Assembly: GCF_042492175.1 (NCBI RefSeq)
Contig: NZ_CP170453.1
Coordinates: 1,364,001 to 1,428,000, forward strand
Reading direction: 5' to 3'
DNA length: 64,000 nt
Source of the DNA: CAJXSN01 sp947492235
GTDB lineage: Bacteria > Pseudomonadota > Alphaproteobacteria > Sphingomonadales > Sphingomonadaceae
Of the stretch, positions 9,539-22,544 are shown piece after piece. The notes under the pieces were generated by a model. That model saw only the letters and a list, made by a program, of their open reading frames with translations. It was not told the DNA's origin and did not search any database. Numbering within the stretch: position 1 is the stretch's first letter; every line of letters starts with the position of its first letter. The position numbers were made by a program, and so were the translations under genes.

Positions 9539-10338
9539 TATCCGGCCTCCTCGGACGGGGTGGAAATGATTACGGGCTCGCTTTCGTCCGGGAGCAGGCT
9601 CGCACCCTTTCGATCAGCAGCGTGACGCGCTGCGAATATCATGCTCCCCGTCATCGTGAGCGCGAGGAAGCCGGTGACGACCGAATCGAAGGCCATGATG
9701 ATCCAGTCCAGCCAATGGGGCGTCCACAGGATCGCCGCGTAGCCCAGTCCATAATGCAGGGCCATGAGCGGCAAGACGCCCGCCAGAAGCAATGCGACGG
9801 CGTACCAGAAGGAACCGGTCATGATGCGGAACGAGCGGATCGGGCCGATCCGCGCATTGCCGAGAGGCCAGGCGATCATCCAGCAGGTGAAATAGATGCC
9901 GAGGATCGTGGCAAAAAGCGACAGTCCACCGCTTGCAAGACCGGCTGCGTTCCCGTCGAGCCCCACCATTTGCGGGAGGCTCCCTCCGAACATCTGCCAG
10001 TAAAGCTGCGCAGCGCTGATTGCGGCAAGAACCAGCCAGAGGCCGATCGCCGGCCACGCCAACCTGCGTGCCTCGACTGCATCGTTGCCGAACATCACGA
10101 AGCGAACGAACCAATATCCCGGCAAAAGCAGCGCCAGCGTCTTTGCAAACCCGAACTGCATCCGCAGCGGATGATCGGCTGCGGCAGCGGCGCCTTCTTC
10201 GCCCGTATACATGCCCGTCTGCATCTCGACGACATGCTGCGCGAACTCGACCAGCACCGGAATGAGGAACAAGAGCGGGCACGCCAGCATGAACGCCCAT
10301 GCGCTGGTGTAGAGAGCCTTGAAGTCGGATTTCATCAC
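9538..10338 (-). CDS. Multi-spanning membrane protein, unknown
   Basis: A 266-residue protein with about six predicted membrane helices, including WAFMLACPLLFLIPVLVEF, LALLLPGYWFVRFVMFG and IMAFDSVVTGFLALTMTG. I recognise no family with certainty and see no catalytic residues. The ATG overlaps the stop of the XRE regulator by four bases (ATGA), and its own stop overlaps the next start, so the genes are tightly coupled. It is presumably a structural or transport-like target of the same regulator. Confidence 0.7.
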   Translation of the reverse strand: MMKSDFKALYTSAWAFMLACPLLFLIPVLVEFAQHVVEMQTGMYTGEEGAAAAADHPLRMQFGFAKTLALLLPGYWFVRFVMFGNDAVEARRLAWPAIGLWLVLAAISAAQLYWQMFGGSLPQMVGLDGNAAGLASGGLSLFATILGIYFTCWMIAWPLGNARIGPIRSFRIMTGSFWYAVALLLAGVLPLMALHYGLGYAAILWTPHWLDWIIMAFDSVVTGFLALTMTGSMIFAARHAADRKGASLLPDESEPVIISTPSEEAG

Positions 10339-10559
10339 AAGCCCTTCGGTTCGTATGCGAGCAGATCGCCCGGCTGGCAGCCGAGTTCGCGGCAGATGGC
10401 TTCGAGCGTGGTGAAACGAATGGCCTTGGCCTTGCCGGTCTTGAGAATCGACAGGTTGGCCTGGGTCAGCCCGACCCGCTCGGCCAGCTCCGTCTGGGTC
10501 ATGCCCCGTTCCTCAAGCAGCCGGTCAAGATGGACGGTGATGGAATTGCCACCGGCCAT
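10335..10559 (-). CDS. XRE-family HTH transcriptional regulator (YozG-like)
   Basis: A 74-residue protein that is essentially one Cro/C1-type helix-turn-helix: TQTELAERVGLTQANLSILKTGKAKA is the HTH core, shown here only in part (TQTELAERVGLTQANLSIL), and FTTLEAICRELGCQPGDLL is the conserved C-terminal pair of helices. I chose the ATG at 10559, which shares one base with the DUF2975 stop; the open frame extends further but lacks family-like sequence. Small XRE proteins of this type commonly pair with DUF2975 membrane proteins. It probably binds the TTATCG-N5-CGATAA palindromes at the head of its operon. Confidence 0.9.
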   Translation of the reverse strand: MAGGNSITVHLDRLLEERGMTQTELAERVGLTQANLSILKTGKAKAIRFTTLEAICRELGCQPGDLLAYEPKGL

Positions 10560-11062
10560 CAAACCGTGCCCTCCAGCTCTTCGCGCATGGCCCGGCCTTC
10601 CTCGAAAATGCGGGCGAGGATGAACAGCAGGCCGGAAACGAGCCAGATCGAGACAGACGGCGACCACCCCAGATATTCGCCGGTTTGTTCACTCACCTTC
10701 ACCGAAGTCAGTCCGAAAACGAGGTCGCCCACGCTGATGCCGAGCATGCACAGCGCGATCGTCCTGAGCGTCGCAATGCTGGAGGGCGAGAAAACGTCGC
10801 CGGTTTGAAGCTCGCGGATCATCCGGCGCAGCCGGGTGAAGATGACATGCGCCAGCGGTACGGTGGCGAGCGTGACCGCGCAGGACACCCAGAGCCATGT
10901 GACAAGCGCGCCCGTCTGCTGCGGATCGAACTCGGTTTCGATCTTGGCGGGCAGGGCGTCAGGCTCGATCGCGAGGAACGCGAAGAGGAGCACGAACATC
11001 ACTCCCAGCGCCCAGTTAAGCGCGTTGAGAAAGCCGAGCGCGATATGCGCGGTGCGAAGCAT
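10559..11062 (-). CDS. DUF2975 membrane protein
   Basis: A 167-residue inner-membrane protein with four hydrophobic segments. IRELQTGDVFSPSSIATLR and the C-terminal EEGRAMREELEGTV match the typical DUF2975 pattern (arginine-rich cytoplasmic loop, then an acidic tail). Function in the family is unknown; it is usually encoded beside a small XRE regulator, as here, and may sense a membrane signal for it. An AAAGG sequence eight bases before the ATG is a good ribosome binding site. It is the first gene of the four-gene operon. Confidence 0.88.
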   Translation of the reverse strand: MLRTAHIALGFLNALNWALGVMFVLLFAFLAIEPDALPAKIETEFDPQQTGALVTWLWVSCAVTLATVPLAHVIFTRLRRMIRELQTGDVFSPSSIATLRTIALCMLGISVGDLVFGLTSVKVSEQTGEYLGWSPSVSIWLVSGLLFILARIFEEGRAMREELEGTV

Positions 11063-11084
11063 GGGATATGCCTTTCAATGTAAG

Positions 11085-11101
11085 TTATCGTTTTTCGATA
11101 A
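11085..11101. promoter_or_regulatory. Operator-like palindrome 1 of the DUF2975/XRE operon
   Basis: TTATCGTTTTTCGATAA is a perfect inverted repeat (TTATCG/CGATAA with a 5-base spacer). It covers the predicted -10 box of the DUF2975 promoter, an arrangement typical of repression. A half-site TTATCG lies at 11114-11119. Confidence 0.7.
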
Positions 11102-11123
11102 GTGGGATTTTCCTTATCGTCAA
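11095..11123 (-). promoter_or_regulatory. Predicted promoter of the DUF2975/XRE operon
   Basis: On the minus strand TTGACG (11118-11123) and TATCGA (11095-11100) are separated by exactly 17 bases. The -10 box lies inside operator palindrome 1, and the half-site touches the -35 box. Confidence 0.65.
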
Positions 11124-11130
11124 TCAATAA

Positions 11131-11145
11131 TATCGAAAAACGATA
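11131..11145. promoter_or_regulatory. Operator-like palindrome 2 of the DUF2975/XRE operon
   Basis: TATCGAAAAACGATA is a second perfect inverted repeat with the same half-site TATCG and 5-base A/T spacer. Its centre is 45 bases (about four helical turns) from palindrome 1, and it lies only 20 bases from the rpoB -35 box. Confidence 0.7.
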
Positions 11146-11164
11146 AGCAAAACCGTTCCGCTGT

Positions 11165-11193
11165 TTGACAAATCGCCGGCCCGATCCTATCTG
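11165..11193 (+). promoter_or_regulatory. Predicted rpoBC promoter
   Basis: TTGACA (11165-11170), a 17-base spacer, and TATCTG (11188-11193) form a strong sigma-70-type promoter on the plus strand, about 250 bases before the rpoB start. Confidence 0.7.
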
Positions 11194-11441
11194 CACCCCA
11201 TCGCGCGCTTCGAGCACGGCCTGTCCAGACGCGGGGATTGGCCACGGAAGGAAGCCGCGAATGCCATAATCGCGACGTTTTGAGACGAAAGCTGCAGCCC
11301 GCAGGCCTGGAAAGGCTATGCGAATCGCTGCGGCCTTTTGCTGCGTCTGGCGATCATGGCTTTTCCCGTGACGGACATATTTTTACCAAGGTCGGCGGGA
11401 TTTCCCCTGCCGTCCGGGACGAGAGAAGGCGAAACTCCTCC
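11194..11441 (+). other. rpoB leader region, no gene seen
   Basis: This stretch between the predicted promoter and the rpoB ATG is about 245 bases long. An open frame in phase with rpoB extends upstream to 11238, but its sequence is not RpoB-like. I see no other gene. It is a long untranslated leader and may carry regulatory structure, which I did not fold. Confidence 0.5.
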
Positions 11442-14400
11442 ATGGCGACTAAAGCGAAACGGCCCACCCGCAAACAGACGGGTACCGCGAAGAAGCGCAT
11501 CCGGAAAATCTTCGGCGACATCCACGAAGTCGTGCAGATGCCGAACCTGATCGAGGTGCAGCGCGAGAGCTACGAACAGTTCCTACGCTCCAACAAGGCG
11601 GAAGATTATGTTTCCGGCCTCGAAAAGACGCTGCGCAGCGTGTTTCCGATCCGCGATTTCGCCGGCACCGCCGAGCTGGACTTCGTCGACTACGAACTCG
11701 AACCGCCGAAATACGACACCACCGAATGCCGCCAGCGCGGGATCACCTACGCCGCGCCGATGCGGGTGACGCTGCGCCTGATCGTGTTCGAGGTGGATCA
11801 GGAAACCGAAACCCGCTCCGTGCTCGATATCAAGGAGCAGGAAGTCTATATGGGCGACATGCCGCTCATGACGGGCAACGGCACCTTCATCATCAACGGC
11901 ACCGAGCGCGTGATCGTCAGCCAGATGCACCGTTCGCCCGGTGTGCTGTTCGACCATGACCGCGGCAAAACGCATTCCTCGGGAAAGCTTCTGTTTGCCG
12001 CCCGCGTCATTCCGTATCGCGGCAGCTGGCTCGACTTCGAATTCGACGCCAAGGATGTCGTGAACGTCCGGATCGACCGCAAGCGCAAGCTGCCGGTCAC
12101 CAGCCTGCTGTTTGCGCTAGGTCTGGATAGCGAAGGCATCCTGCATCACTTCTACGATATCATGACGTGGGAACGCGCGAAAGACGGGTGGAAGATCCCG
12201 TTCGACGCGGAAAGCTGGCGCAACACCAAGCCGAGCTTTGCTCTGGTTGACGCCAAGACCGGCGAGGAAATCTTCGCCGCCAACCAGAAGATCAGCCCCC
12301 GTGCCGCCAACAAGGCTGCGAAAGACGGCCTGACCACGTTGCTGCTGCCGACCGAGGAAGTAATCGGCCGCTACGCCGCGCGTGACATGATCGATGAAAG
12401 CACCGGCCGCATTTATGTTGAGGCTGGCGATGAAATCTCTGTCGAGCATCTTGAAGCGCTTGACGGCGCAGGCATCGACAAGCTCGACCTGCTCGACATC
12501 GACGAGATCAATACCGGCCCGTGGATCCGCAACACTCTCGCCGTCGACAAGGCCGAGAACCGCGACGAGGGCCTGGAAGCCATCTACAAGGTGATGCGTC
12601 CGGGCGAGCCGCCGACCAAGGAAACCGCCGAAGCGCTGTTCGAAGGCCTGTTCTTCGATGGCGAGCGCTATGACCTTTCCGCAGTTGGCCGCGTAAAGCT
12701 GAACATGCGTCTGGAACTGGACGCGGAAGACACTGTGACCACGCTGCGCAAGGAAGACATCCTGGCTGTGGTCAAGGAAATGGTCGACCTGAAGGACGGC
12801 AAGGGCGAAGTCGACGACATCGACAATCTCGGCAACCGCCGCGTGCGTTCGGTGGGCGAGCTGCTGGAAAACCAGTACCGCGTCGGCCTGCTGCGCATGG
12901 AGCGCGCGGTGAAGGAGCGTATGAGCTCGGTCGATGTTTCGACCGTCATGCCGAACGATCTGATTAACGCGAAGCCCGCAGTGGCTGCCGTGCGTGAATT
13001 CTTCGGCTCTTCGCAGCTGTCCCAGTTCATGGACCAGACCAACCCGCTCTCGGAAGTCACCCACAAGCGCCGCGTGTCCGCACTCGGCCCCGGTGGTTTG
13101 ACGCGTGAGCGCGCTGGCTTCGAAGTCCGCGACGTTCACCCGACCCATTATGGCCGCATCTGCCCGATTGAGACGCCGGAAGGACCGAATATCGGTCTGA
13201 TCAACTCGCTGGCGTCGTTCAGCCGGGTGAACAAGTATGGCTTCATCGAAACGCCCTATCGTCAGGTGAAGGACGGCAAGGTCACATCCGATGTGATCTA
13301 CCTCTCCGCGATGGAAGAGCAGAAGCACACCGTGGCGCAGGCGTCTGCCGAGCTGAACGAAGACGGCAGCTTCGTCGAAGAGCTGATCTCGGCTCGTCAG
13401 AACGGTGACAACCTGATGGCTCCGCGCGAAACCATCACGCTGATGGACGTTTCGCCCAAGCAGCTGGTCTCGGTCGCCGCATCGCTCATTCCGTTCCTGG
13501 AAAACGATGACGCCAACCGCGCTCTGATGGGCTCGAACATGCAGCGTCAGGCCGTGCCGCTGGTGAAGGCGGAAGCGCCCTTCGTCGGCACCGGCATGGA
13601 AGAAACCGTGGCCCGTGACAGCGGCGCTGCGATTACAGCTACGCGCGGCGGTATCGTCGATCAGGTCGATGCGACCCGTATCGTGATCCGTGCGCAGGGC
13701 GATGTCGAACCCGGCCAGTCCGGCGTCGATATCTACACGCTGCAGAAATTCCAGCGTTCGAACCAGAACACCTGCATCAACCAGCGTCCGCTGGTGAAGG
13801 TGAACGACGTGATCGAAGTGGGCGATATTATCGCCGATGGTCCGTCGACCGATCTGGGTGAGCTGGCGCTGGGCAAGAACAGCCTCGTCGCGTTTATGCC
13901 GTGGAACGGCTACAACTACGAGGACAGCATCCTCATCTCCGAGCGCATCGTGAAGGACGATGTCTTCACCTCGATCCATATCGAGGAATTCGAAGTCATG
14001 GCCCGCGATACGAAGCTTGGGCCTGAGGACATCACCCGCGACATTCCCAATGTCGGCGAGGAAGCCCTGCGAAACCTCGACGAAGCGGGCATCGTCTATA
14101 TCGGCGCAGAAGTGCATCCGGGCGATATTCTGGCCGGTAAGATCACGCCGAAGGGTGAAAGCCCGATGACGCCGGAGGAAAAACTTCTCCGCGCCATCTT
14201 CGGCGAGAAAGCCAGCGACGTGCGCGACACCTCGCTCCGCCTGCCGCCGGGTGTTGCCGGGACAGTGGTCGAAGTGCGGGTGTTCAACCGTCATGGTATC
14301 GAGATCGATGACCGTACGCGTGCCATCCAGAACGAGGAAATCGAACGCCTCAAGAAGGACAGCGCCGACGAACGCGCCATTCTCAACCGGGCGACCTATA

Positions 14401-15626
14401 ACCGTCTGGGCGAAATGCTGCTGGGCCAGACCGCGTCTGCGGCGCCCAAGGGCATCAAGAAGGGCGTCGTGATCGACAAGGATCTGCTGGACACCGTCGA
14501 GCGCCACGAATGGTTCAAATTCGCGGTCGCCGATGATGGCCGTCAGACCCAGATCGAAGCGGTCAAGAGCCAGTATGACGATGCCGTCAAACTGATCGAC
14601 GACAAGTTCGAAGACCGGAAGGAAAAGTTGGAGCGCGGCGACGAGCTGGCTCCGGGCGTCCTCAAGATGGTCAAGGTCTTCGTCGCAGTGAAGCGCAAGC
14701 TGCAGCCGGGCGACAAGATGGCCGGCCGTCACGGCAACAAGGGTGTAATCTCGCGCATCCTGCCGGAAGAAGACATGCCGTTCCTCGAAGACGGCACACC
14801 GGTCGATATCGTGCTGAACCCGCTGGGCGTGCCTTCGCGTATGAACGTGGGGCAGATTTTCGAAACGCACCTGGGCATGGCTGCTCGCGGGCTTGGTCAG
14901 CAGATCACCCACGCTCTGGAAGAGTGGAAACTGGCCAACCCGAATGCCAAGCAAGACTACGCCAAGGCGACCCCGCCTGACGCCGTGGTCGAGCGGCTGA
15001 AGGAAGCTTACGGCGAGGATTACCACGCCGAAATCGAGAAGCGCAGCACGGAAGAAGTGGTCGAGCTGGCAGGCTATCTGAAGGACGGTGTCCCGATGGG
15101 TACGCCGGTCTTCGATGGCGCACGCGAAGGCGATGTGACCACCTATCTCGAAAAGGCGGACCTGCCGGGCAGCGGACAGGTCACCCTGTTCGACGGCCGC
15201 ACGGGCGATGCCTTCGACCGTCAGGTGACCGTCGGCTACATCTATATGCTGAAGCTGCATCACCTTGTGGACGACAAGATCCACGCCCGTTCGATCGGAC
15301 CCTACAGCCTCGTCACCCAGCAGCCGCTGGGCGGTAAGGCGCAGTTCGGCGGACAGCGCTTCGGTGAGATGGAGGTCTGGGCACTCCAGGCCTACGGCGC
15401 GGCATACACGCTGCAGGAAATGCTCACTGTGAAGTCCGATGACGTGATCGGCCGGACCAAGGTTTACGAAGCCATCGTCAAGGGTGACGACACCTTCGAA
15501 GCCGGCATTCCGGAAAGCTTCAACGTGCTCGTGAAGGAAATGCGCAGCCTCGGCCTCAACGTCGAATTGTCCTCGCTGTCTGACGGCGATGACGATGACG
15601 ACGGCATGCAGATCGCGGCGCAATAG
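11442..15626 (+). CDS. rpoB: RNA polymerase subunit beta
   Basis: Catalytic beta subunit of RNA polymerase. The start at 11442 gives 1394 residues beginning MATKAKRPTRKQTG, then RKIFGDIHEVVQMPNLIEVQ, the conserved N terminus; the 68-codon upstream extension is rejected. The rifampicin-resistance region SQFMDQTNPLSEVTHKRRV (residues from about 527) is intact and wild-type in look, and the C-terminal KTGDAFDRQ-like clamp region follows. It is followed after 84 bp by rpoC. rplJL is not upstream but on the other strand. Confidence 0.99.
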   Translation: MATKAKRPTRKQTGTAKKRIRKIFGDIHEVVQMPNLIEVQRESYEQFLRSNKAEDYVSGLEKTLRSVFPIRDFAGTAELDFVDYELEPPKYDTTECRQRGITYAAPMRVTLRLIVFEVDQETETRSVLDIKEQEVYMGDMPLMTGNGTFIINGTERVIVSQMHRSPGVLFDHDRGKTHSSGKLLFAARVIPYRGSWLDFEFDAKDVVNVRIDRKRKLPVTSLLFALGLDSEGILHHFYDIMTWERAKDGWKIPFDAESWRNTKPSFALVDAKTGEEIFAANQKISPRAANKAAKDGLTTLLLPTEEVIGRYAARDMIDESTGRIYVEAGDEISVEHLEALDGAGIDKLDLLDIDEINTGPWIRNTLAVDKAENRDEGLEAIYKVMRPGEPPTKETAEALFEGLFFDGERYDLSAVGRVKLNMRLELDAEDTVTTLRKEDILAVVKEMVDLKDGKGEVDDIDNLGNRRVRSVGELLENQYRVGLLRMERAVKERMSSVDVSTVMPNDLINAKPAVAAVREFFGSSQLSQFMDQTNPLSEVTHKRRVSALGPGGLTRERAGFEVRDVHPTHYGRICPIETPEGPNIGLINSLASFSRVNKYGFIETPYRQVKDGKVTSDVIYLSAMEEQKHTVAQASAELNEDGSFVEELISARQNGDNLMAPRETITLMDVSPKQLVSVAASLIPFLENDDANRALMGSNMQRQAVPLVKAEAPFVGTGMEETVARDSGAAITATRGGIVDQVDATRIVIRAQGDVEPGQSGVDIYTLQKFQRSNQNTCINQRPLVKVNDVIEVGDIIADGPSTDLGELALGKNSLVAFMPWNGYNYEDSILISERIVKDDVFTSIHIEEFEVMARDTKLGPEDITRDIPNVGEEALRNLDEAGIVYIGAEVHPGDILAGKITPKGESPMTPEEKLLRAIFGEKASDVRDTSLRLPPGVAGTVVEVRVFNRHGIEIDDRTRAIQNEEIERLKKDSADERAILNRATYNRLGEMLLGQTASAAPKGIKKGVVIDKDLLDTVERHEWFKFAVADDGRQTQIEAVKSQYDDAVKLIDDKFEDRKEKLERGDELAPGVLKMVKVFVAVKRKLQPGDKMAGRHGNKGVISRILPEEDMPFLEDGTPVDIVLNPLGVPSRMNVGQIFETHLGMAARGLGQQITHALEEWKLANPNAKQDYAKATPPDAVVERLKEAYGEDYHAEIEKRSTEEVVELAGYLKDGVPMGTPVFDGAREGDVTTYLEKADLPGSGQVTLFDGRTGDAFDRQVTVGYIYMLKLHHLVDDKIHARSIGPYSLVTQQPLGGKAQFGGQRFGEMEVWALQAYGAAYTLQEMLTVKSDDVIGRTKVYEAIVKGDDTFEAGIPESFNVLVKEMRSLGLNVELSSLSDGDDDDDGMQIAAQ

Positions 15627-15710
15627 TGGTTGGCCGGGCGCAGGGGCTTTGCCTCATGCCCGGCCTGACCATTCGCTGACCCAATTTCTCCCCCTCAAGG
15701 GAACGACAAA

Positions 15711-20075
<4,365 letters not shown>

Positions 20076-20094
20076 CCGGTTTCGACCGAGCAAT

Positions 20095-20131
20095 AAAAAG
20101 CCCCGCCGGAGCGATTCGGCGGGGCTTTTTT
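20095..20131 (+). terminator. Rho-independent terminator of rpoBC (probably bidirectional)
   Basis: A perfect 9-bp stem GCCCCGCCG/CGGCGGGGC (20100-20108 with 20117-20125) is followed by six T and preceded by five A. It can act for rpoC and, on the other strand, for the converging TadE-like genes. Confidence 0.9.
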
Positions 20132-20162
20132 CGGATGGAGCTTGTTTACGGGACGGGCGACA

Positions 20163-20564
20163 TCAGTCCTGCACGTAGACCCGCCGTTCGGAACGGACCG
20201 GGATGTCGTTCACCTTACCCAGAATGAGGTTCACCGGCACATTGTAGCTGGTGCTCAGCGTTACATATTTCGTGCCGTTCGCGGCCGTTCCGTGGGAGAC
20301 GCCCAGCACGACGGAGACGGTGGATTCTTCCTTCAACAACGCATCGTCGAACAGGGCCTGCAGCTGGGTGTCGCTGGGGGTGGGGTAGATCGCCGCTTCG
20401 CGTGCTGCGACCTCCACCGCATTGTTGACGGAGTTCTGCGCGAAGAAATAGATGCCGATATTCATAGCGCCGACCAGCAGAGTGATCAGAATCGGCGCCA
20501 CAAGCGCGAATTCCACCATCGCCGCACCGCGCGTATTGCGGGCTATCCGTTTGCAAAATGTCAT
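20163..20564 (-). CDS. TadE-like pilus assembly / pseudopilin-like protein
   Basis: A 133-residue protein whose N terminus (RNTRGAAMVEFALVAPILI) is the TadE signature: a GxxxxEFA stretch leading into one membrane helix, with the rest in the periplasm. TadE-type proteins are minor pseudopilins of the Flp/Tad system. I chose the ATG at 20564 because it gives the family start and overlaps the upstream stop by four bases; the longer open frame is not family-like. No other tad gene (secretin, ATPase, prepilin peptidase) is present next to it. Confidence 0.85.
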   Translation of the reverse strand: MTFCKRIARNTRGAAMVEFALVAPILITLLVGAMNIGIYFFAQNSVNNAVEVAAREAAIYPTPSDTQLQALFDDALLKEESTVSVVLGVSHGTAANGTKYVTLSTSYNVPVNLILGKVNDIPVRSERRVYVQD

Positions 20565-21025
20565 GGTGCCGGTATCCGCACCACTGCCGTCCCGGTCAGG
20601 GCCGTGCTCGGCACGAAGTCGGCAATCCCCTCGATAGCCAGGATAGGCTGATAGGTATCGGTGACGGCGATCTGCATGTAATTCGCCTTGTTGTCCGATG
20701 CGCCGGGGCACGAACCATAGGTCGATTGCTTCGCCTGATTGCACTCGGTCCATTTGGTGACGCTGATTGCCGCGGGATCGAGACCGCTGACCGCAGCGAC
20801 TTCGGTCGACACCTCGGCATCGGTCGGCAAATTCTCGCCATTGGCGATCACGAAATCGGCACCCGATTGCGCGTATTGCTGCAGGTTCATCTTGTAGCCA
20901 AAGCCGAGAACGAAATCGATCGAGGCCAAGGCCATCACGGTGAGCACAGGCAGCGCCATGGCCAGTTCGATTGTGGCAGTGCCGCGCGCATCGGGACGCA
21001 GTTTGCGGAAGATATAGCGCATCAT
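20561..21025 (-). CDS. TadE-like pilus assembly protein, second copy
   Basis: A 154-residue protein with the same architecture: PDARGTATIELAMALPVLTV near the N terminus is the TadE motif and membrane helix. The C-terminal part contains two Cys residues (TECNQAK and GSCPGA), probably forming a disulfide. Its start shares one base with the stop of the TadG-like gene. It is the middle gene of a three-gene cassette. Confidence 0.82.
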   Translation of the reverse strand: MMRYIFRKLRPDARGTATIELAMALPVLTVMALASIDFVLGFGYKMNLQQYAQSGADFVIANGENLPTDAEVSTEVAAVSGLDPAAISVTKWTECNQAKQSTYGSCPGASDNKANYMQIAVTDTYQPILAIEGIADFVPSTALTGTAVVRIPAP

Positions 21026-22314
21026 CAGCTCACCAACCTGATCGTGCCGTCACCACCGAAAGCGGCAGCGCCGCCGCCGCCGGGGCAATTGTTCGATACG
21101 CTGGTGTTCCCGGTGAATGTCGCAAACAGGGCAACGATCTGGAAGCACGGGGTTTCGATGCCTGCCGCGCCGCTGATATCGCTGTTGCCGATCATCGTGA
21201 CTTCGACGGTCGGGGCGTAAATTGCCCCCTCGAAACTGGAATCCGAGTTGCCGGTAATTTTCAGGCCATTGTTCTTCGCGGGCGTCCGGGGGTCCTGATA
21301 CATCAGAACGCCGGCATATGTGCCGCTTGTAGGTGCAGACAGGTTGATCGTCGCGCTACCGTTCGCCCAGAAACTGCCGATCTTGCCCGAATTAAACGGC
21401 GTCTGGGTGTTGGTGAATATCAATGTTACGCCGGTACCCTGCAGTGTAGCCTTGGCCGATACCGAGATACCGCTCGCACCGATCAGATATGTTCCGGGGC
21501 GCAGCGTAACGACGCCATCGTTGATTTGCAGACCCTGATAGCAAATCGTTCCGCCGGCCGTCGGACCAATGGTGACTGAAGATTTGATCAAGGGGTAGCT
21601 ATTCGGCGAACAACTCGATTGGGCATTGGGCATTGGCAATTTGGAGGCGAACGGATCGCTTACCTCATTGATGCCATCGTTGACCTTCGTATCACCCGTG
21701 ATGTTGGCACCTTGGGTGACGGTTCCCACCGCAGAAAGAGCACCTGCTTTCAGATAATCGCTGGTGGTCGCATCGAAGTCGGAATTGGAGGCAAGGCCGC
21801 AATTCATGTCCACGGTGGAGCTGCCCGTGATGCTGACACCGGTTCCCGATTTGTCGAGCGTGATGACGCAATTGGGAACGGTCTTGGCGTTCTCGGCAAT
21901 GGCCTCCACCGTGATCTTCGGGGAGGCCTTCAGGAACATCCCCGAGAAGGGCAGAGGTTGTGAAGTGCTCAGGACCACGCGGACCTTGTCGTCGTCATCC
22001 TTGAAAGGGCCGACCGTTGGCGCGTTTTCGATCGCGTCGGTATCGAAGGCGCGCAAATCGTTCTGAGCCAGGGAGCGCTCGACATTGATCTTGACCGGAT
22101 GGCCATCGGCGAGAGCGCGGGCACCGGCCAAGGCGCCCAGATCGGCTGCCGTGTGAAGCTGCCGTTTCCAGACCACCCATTGTGCAACATCCACGCCCAG
22201 ACCGATCGTGCCGACCATGGGAATCATGGCCATGCCGACCAGCGCAAGGGTATTGCCTCCGGTATGCCGGAGGAGCGATGCGATCTTTCTGCGAAAGTAT
22301 GTACGACGTTTCAT
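21025..22314 (-). CDS. TadG-like protein (TadE/G-like N terminus, long exported domain)
   Basis: A 429-residue protein beginning with basic residues and GNTLALVGMAMIPMVGTIG, the single-pass segment of TadG-like proteins, followed by DVAQWVVWKRQLHTAADLGALAGA in two parts, the typical pilin-like helix. The large C-terminal part is rich in Gly, Thr, Ser and Asn with short repeats (for example SITGSSTVDMNCG, KITGNSDSSFEGAIYAP), which suggests a beta-helix-like surface domain. First gene of the cassette. Function is presumably surface attachment or Flp pilus assembly. Confidence 0.82.
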   Translation of the reverse strand: MKRRTYFRRKIASLLRHTGGNTLALVGMAMIPMVGTIGLGVDVAQWVVWKRQLHTAADLGALAGARALADGHPVKINVERSLAQNDLRAFDTDAIENAPTVGPFKDDDDKVRVVLSTSQPLPFSGMFLKASPKITVEAIAENAKTVPNCVITLDKSGTGVSITGSSTVDMNCGLASNSDFDATTSDYLKAGALSAVGTVTQGANITGDTKVNDGINEVSDPFASKLPMPNAQSSCSPNSYPLIKSSVTIGPTAGGTICYQGLQINDGVVTLRPGTYLIGASGISVSAKATLQGTGVTLIFTNTQTPFNSGKIGSFWANGSATINLSAPTSGTYAGVLMYQDPRTPAKNNGLKITGNSDSSFEGAIYAPTVEVTMIGNSDISGAAGIETPCFQIVALFATFTGNTSVSNNCPGGGGAAAFGGDGTIRLVS

Positions 22315-22544
22315 ATGTTGTTCTTTTTATGTTGTGATGCTCCCTTTAACGCCTCGGTGCTCATGCCCGATTTCCGCACGTGGTAAGTTTTGGGTTAATC
22401 GTGAACGGATCTTAACTAGGGGATTGCCCTGATCCTGCGGCCTTCCGTGCCGTGACCCCGGATTGGGGAGATTCTTCGCAGCAAGTCCTATAAACCATCG
22501 GCTATGGCTCGCTCTGCGCGGCAGCATCAGCTAGTCCGAATCGC

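Noticed and set aside
11238..11441. Upstream extension of rpoB
   Set aside because: Not RpoB-like; the conserved start is at 11442, and the segment is better read as leader.
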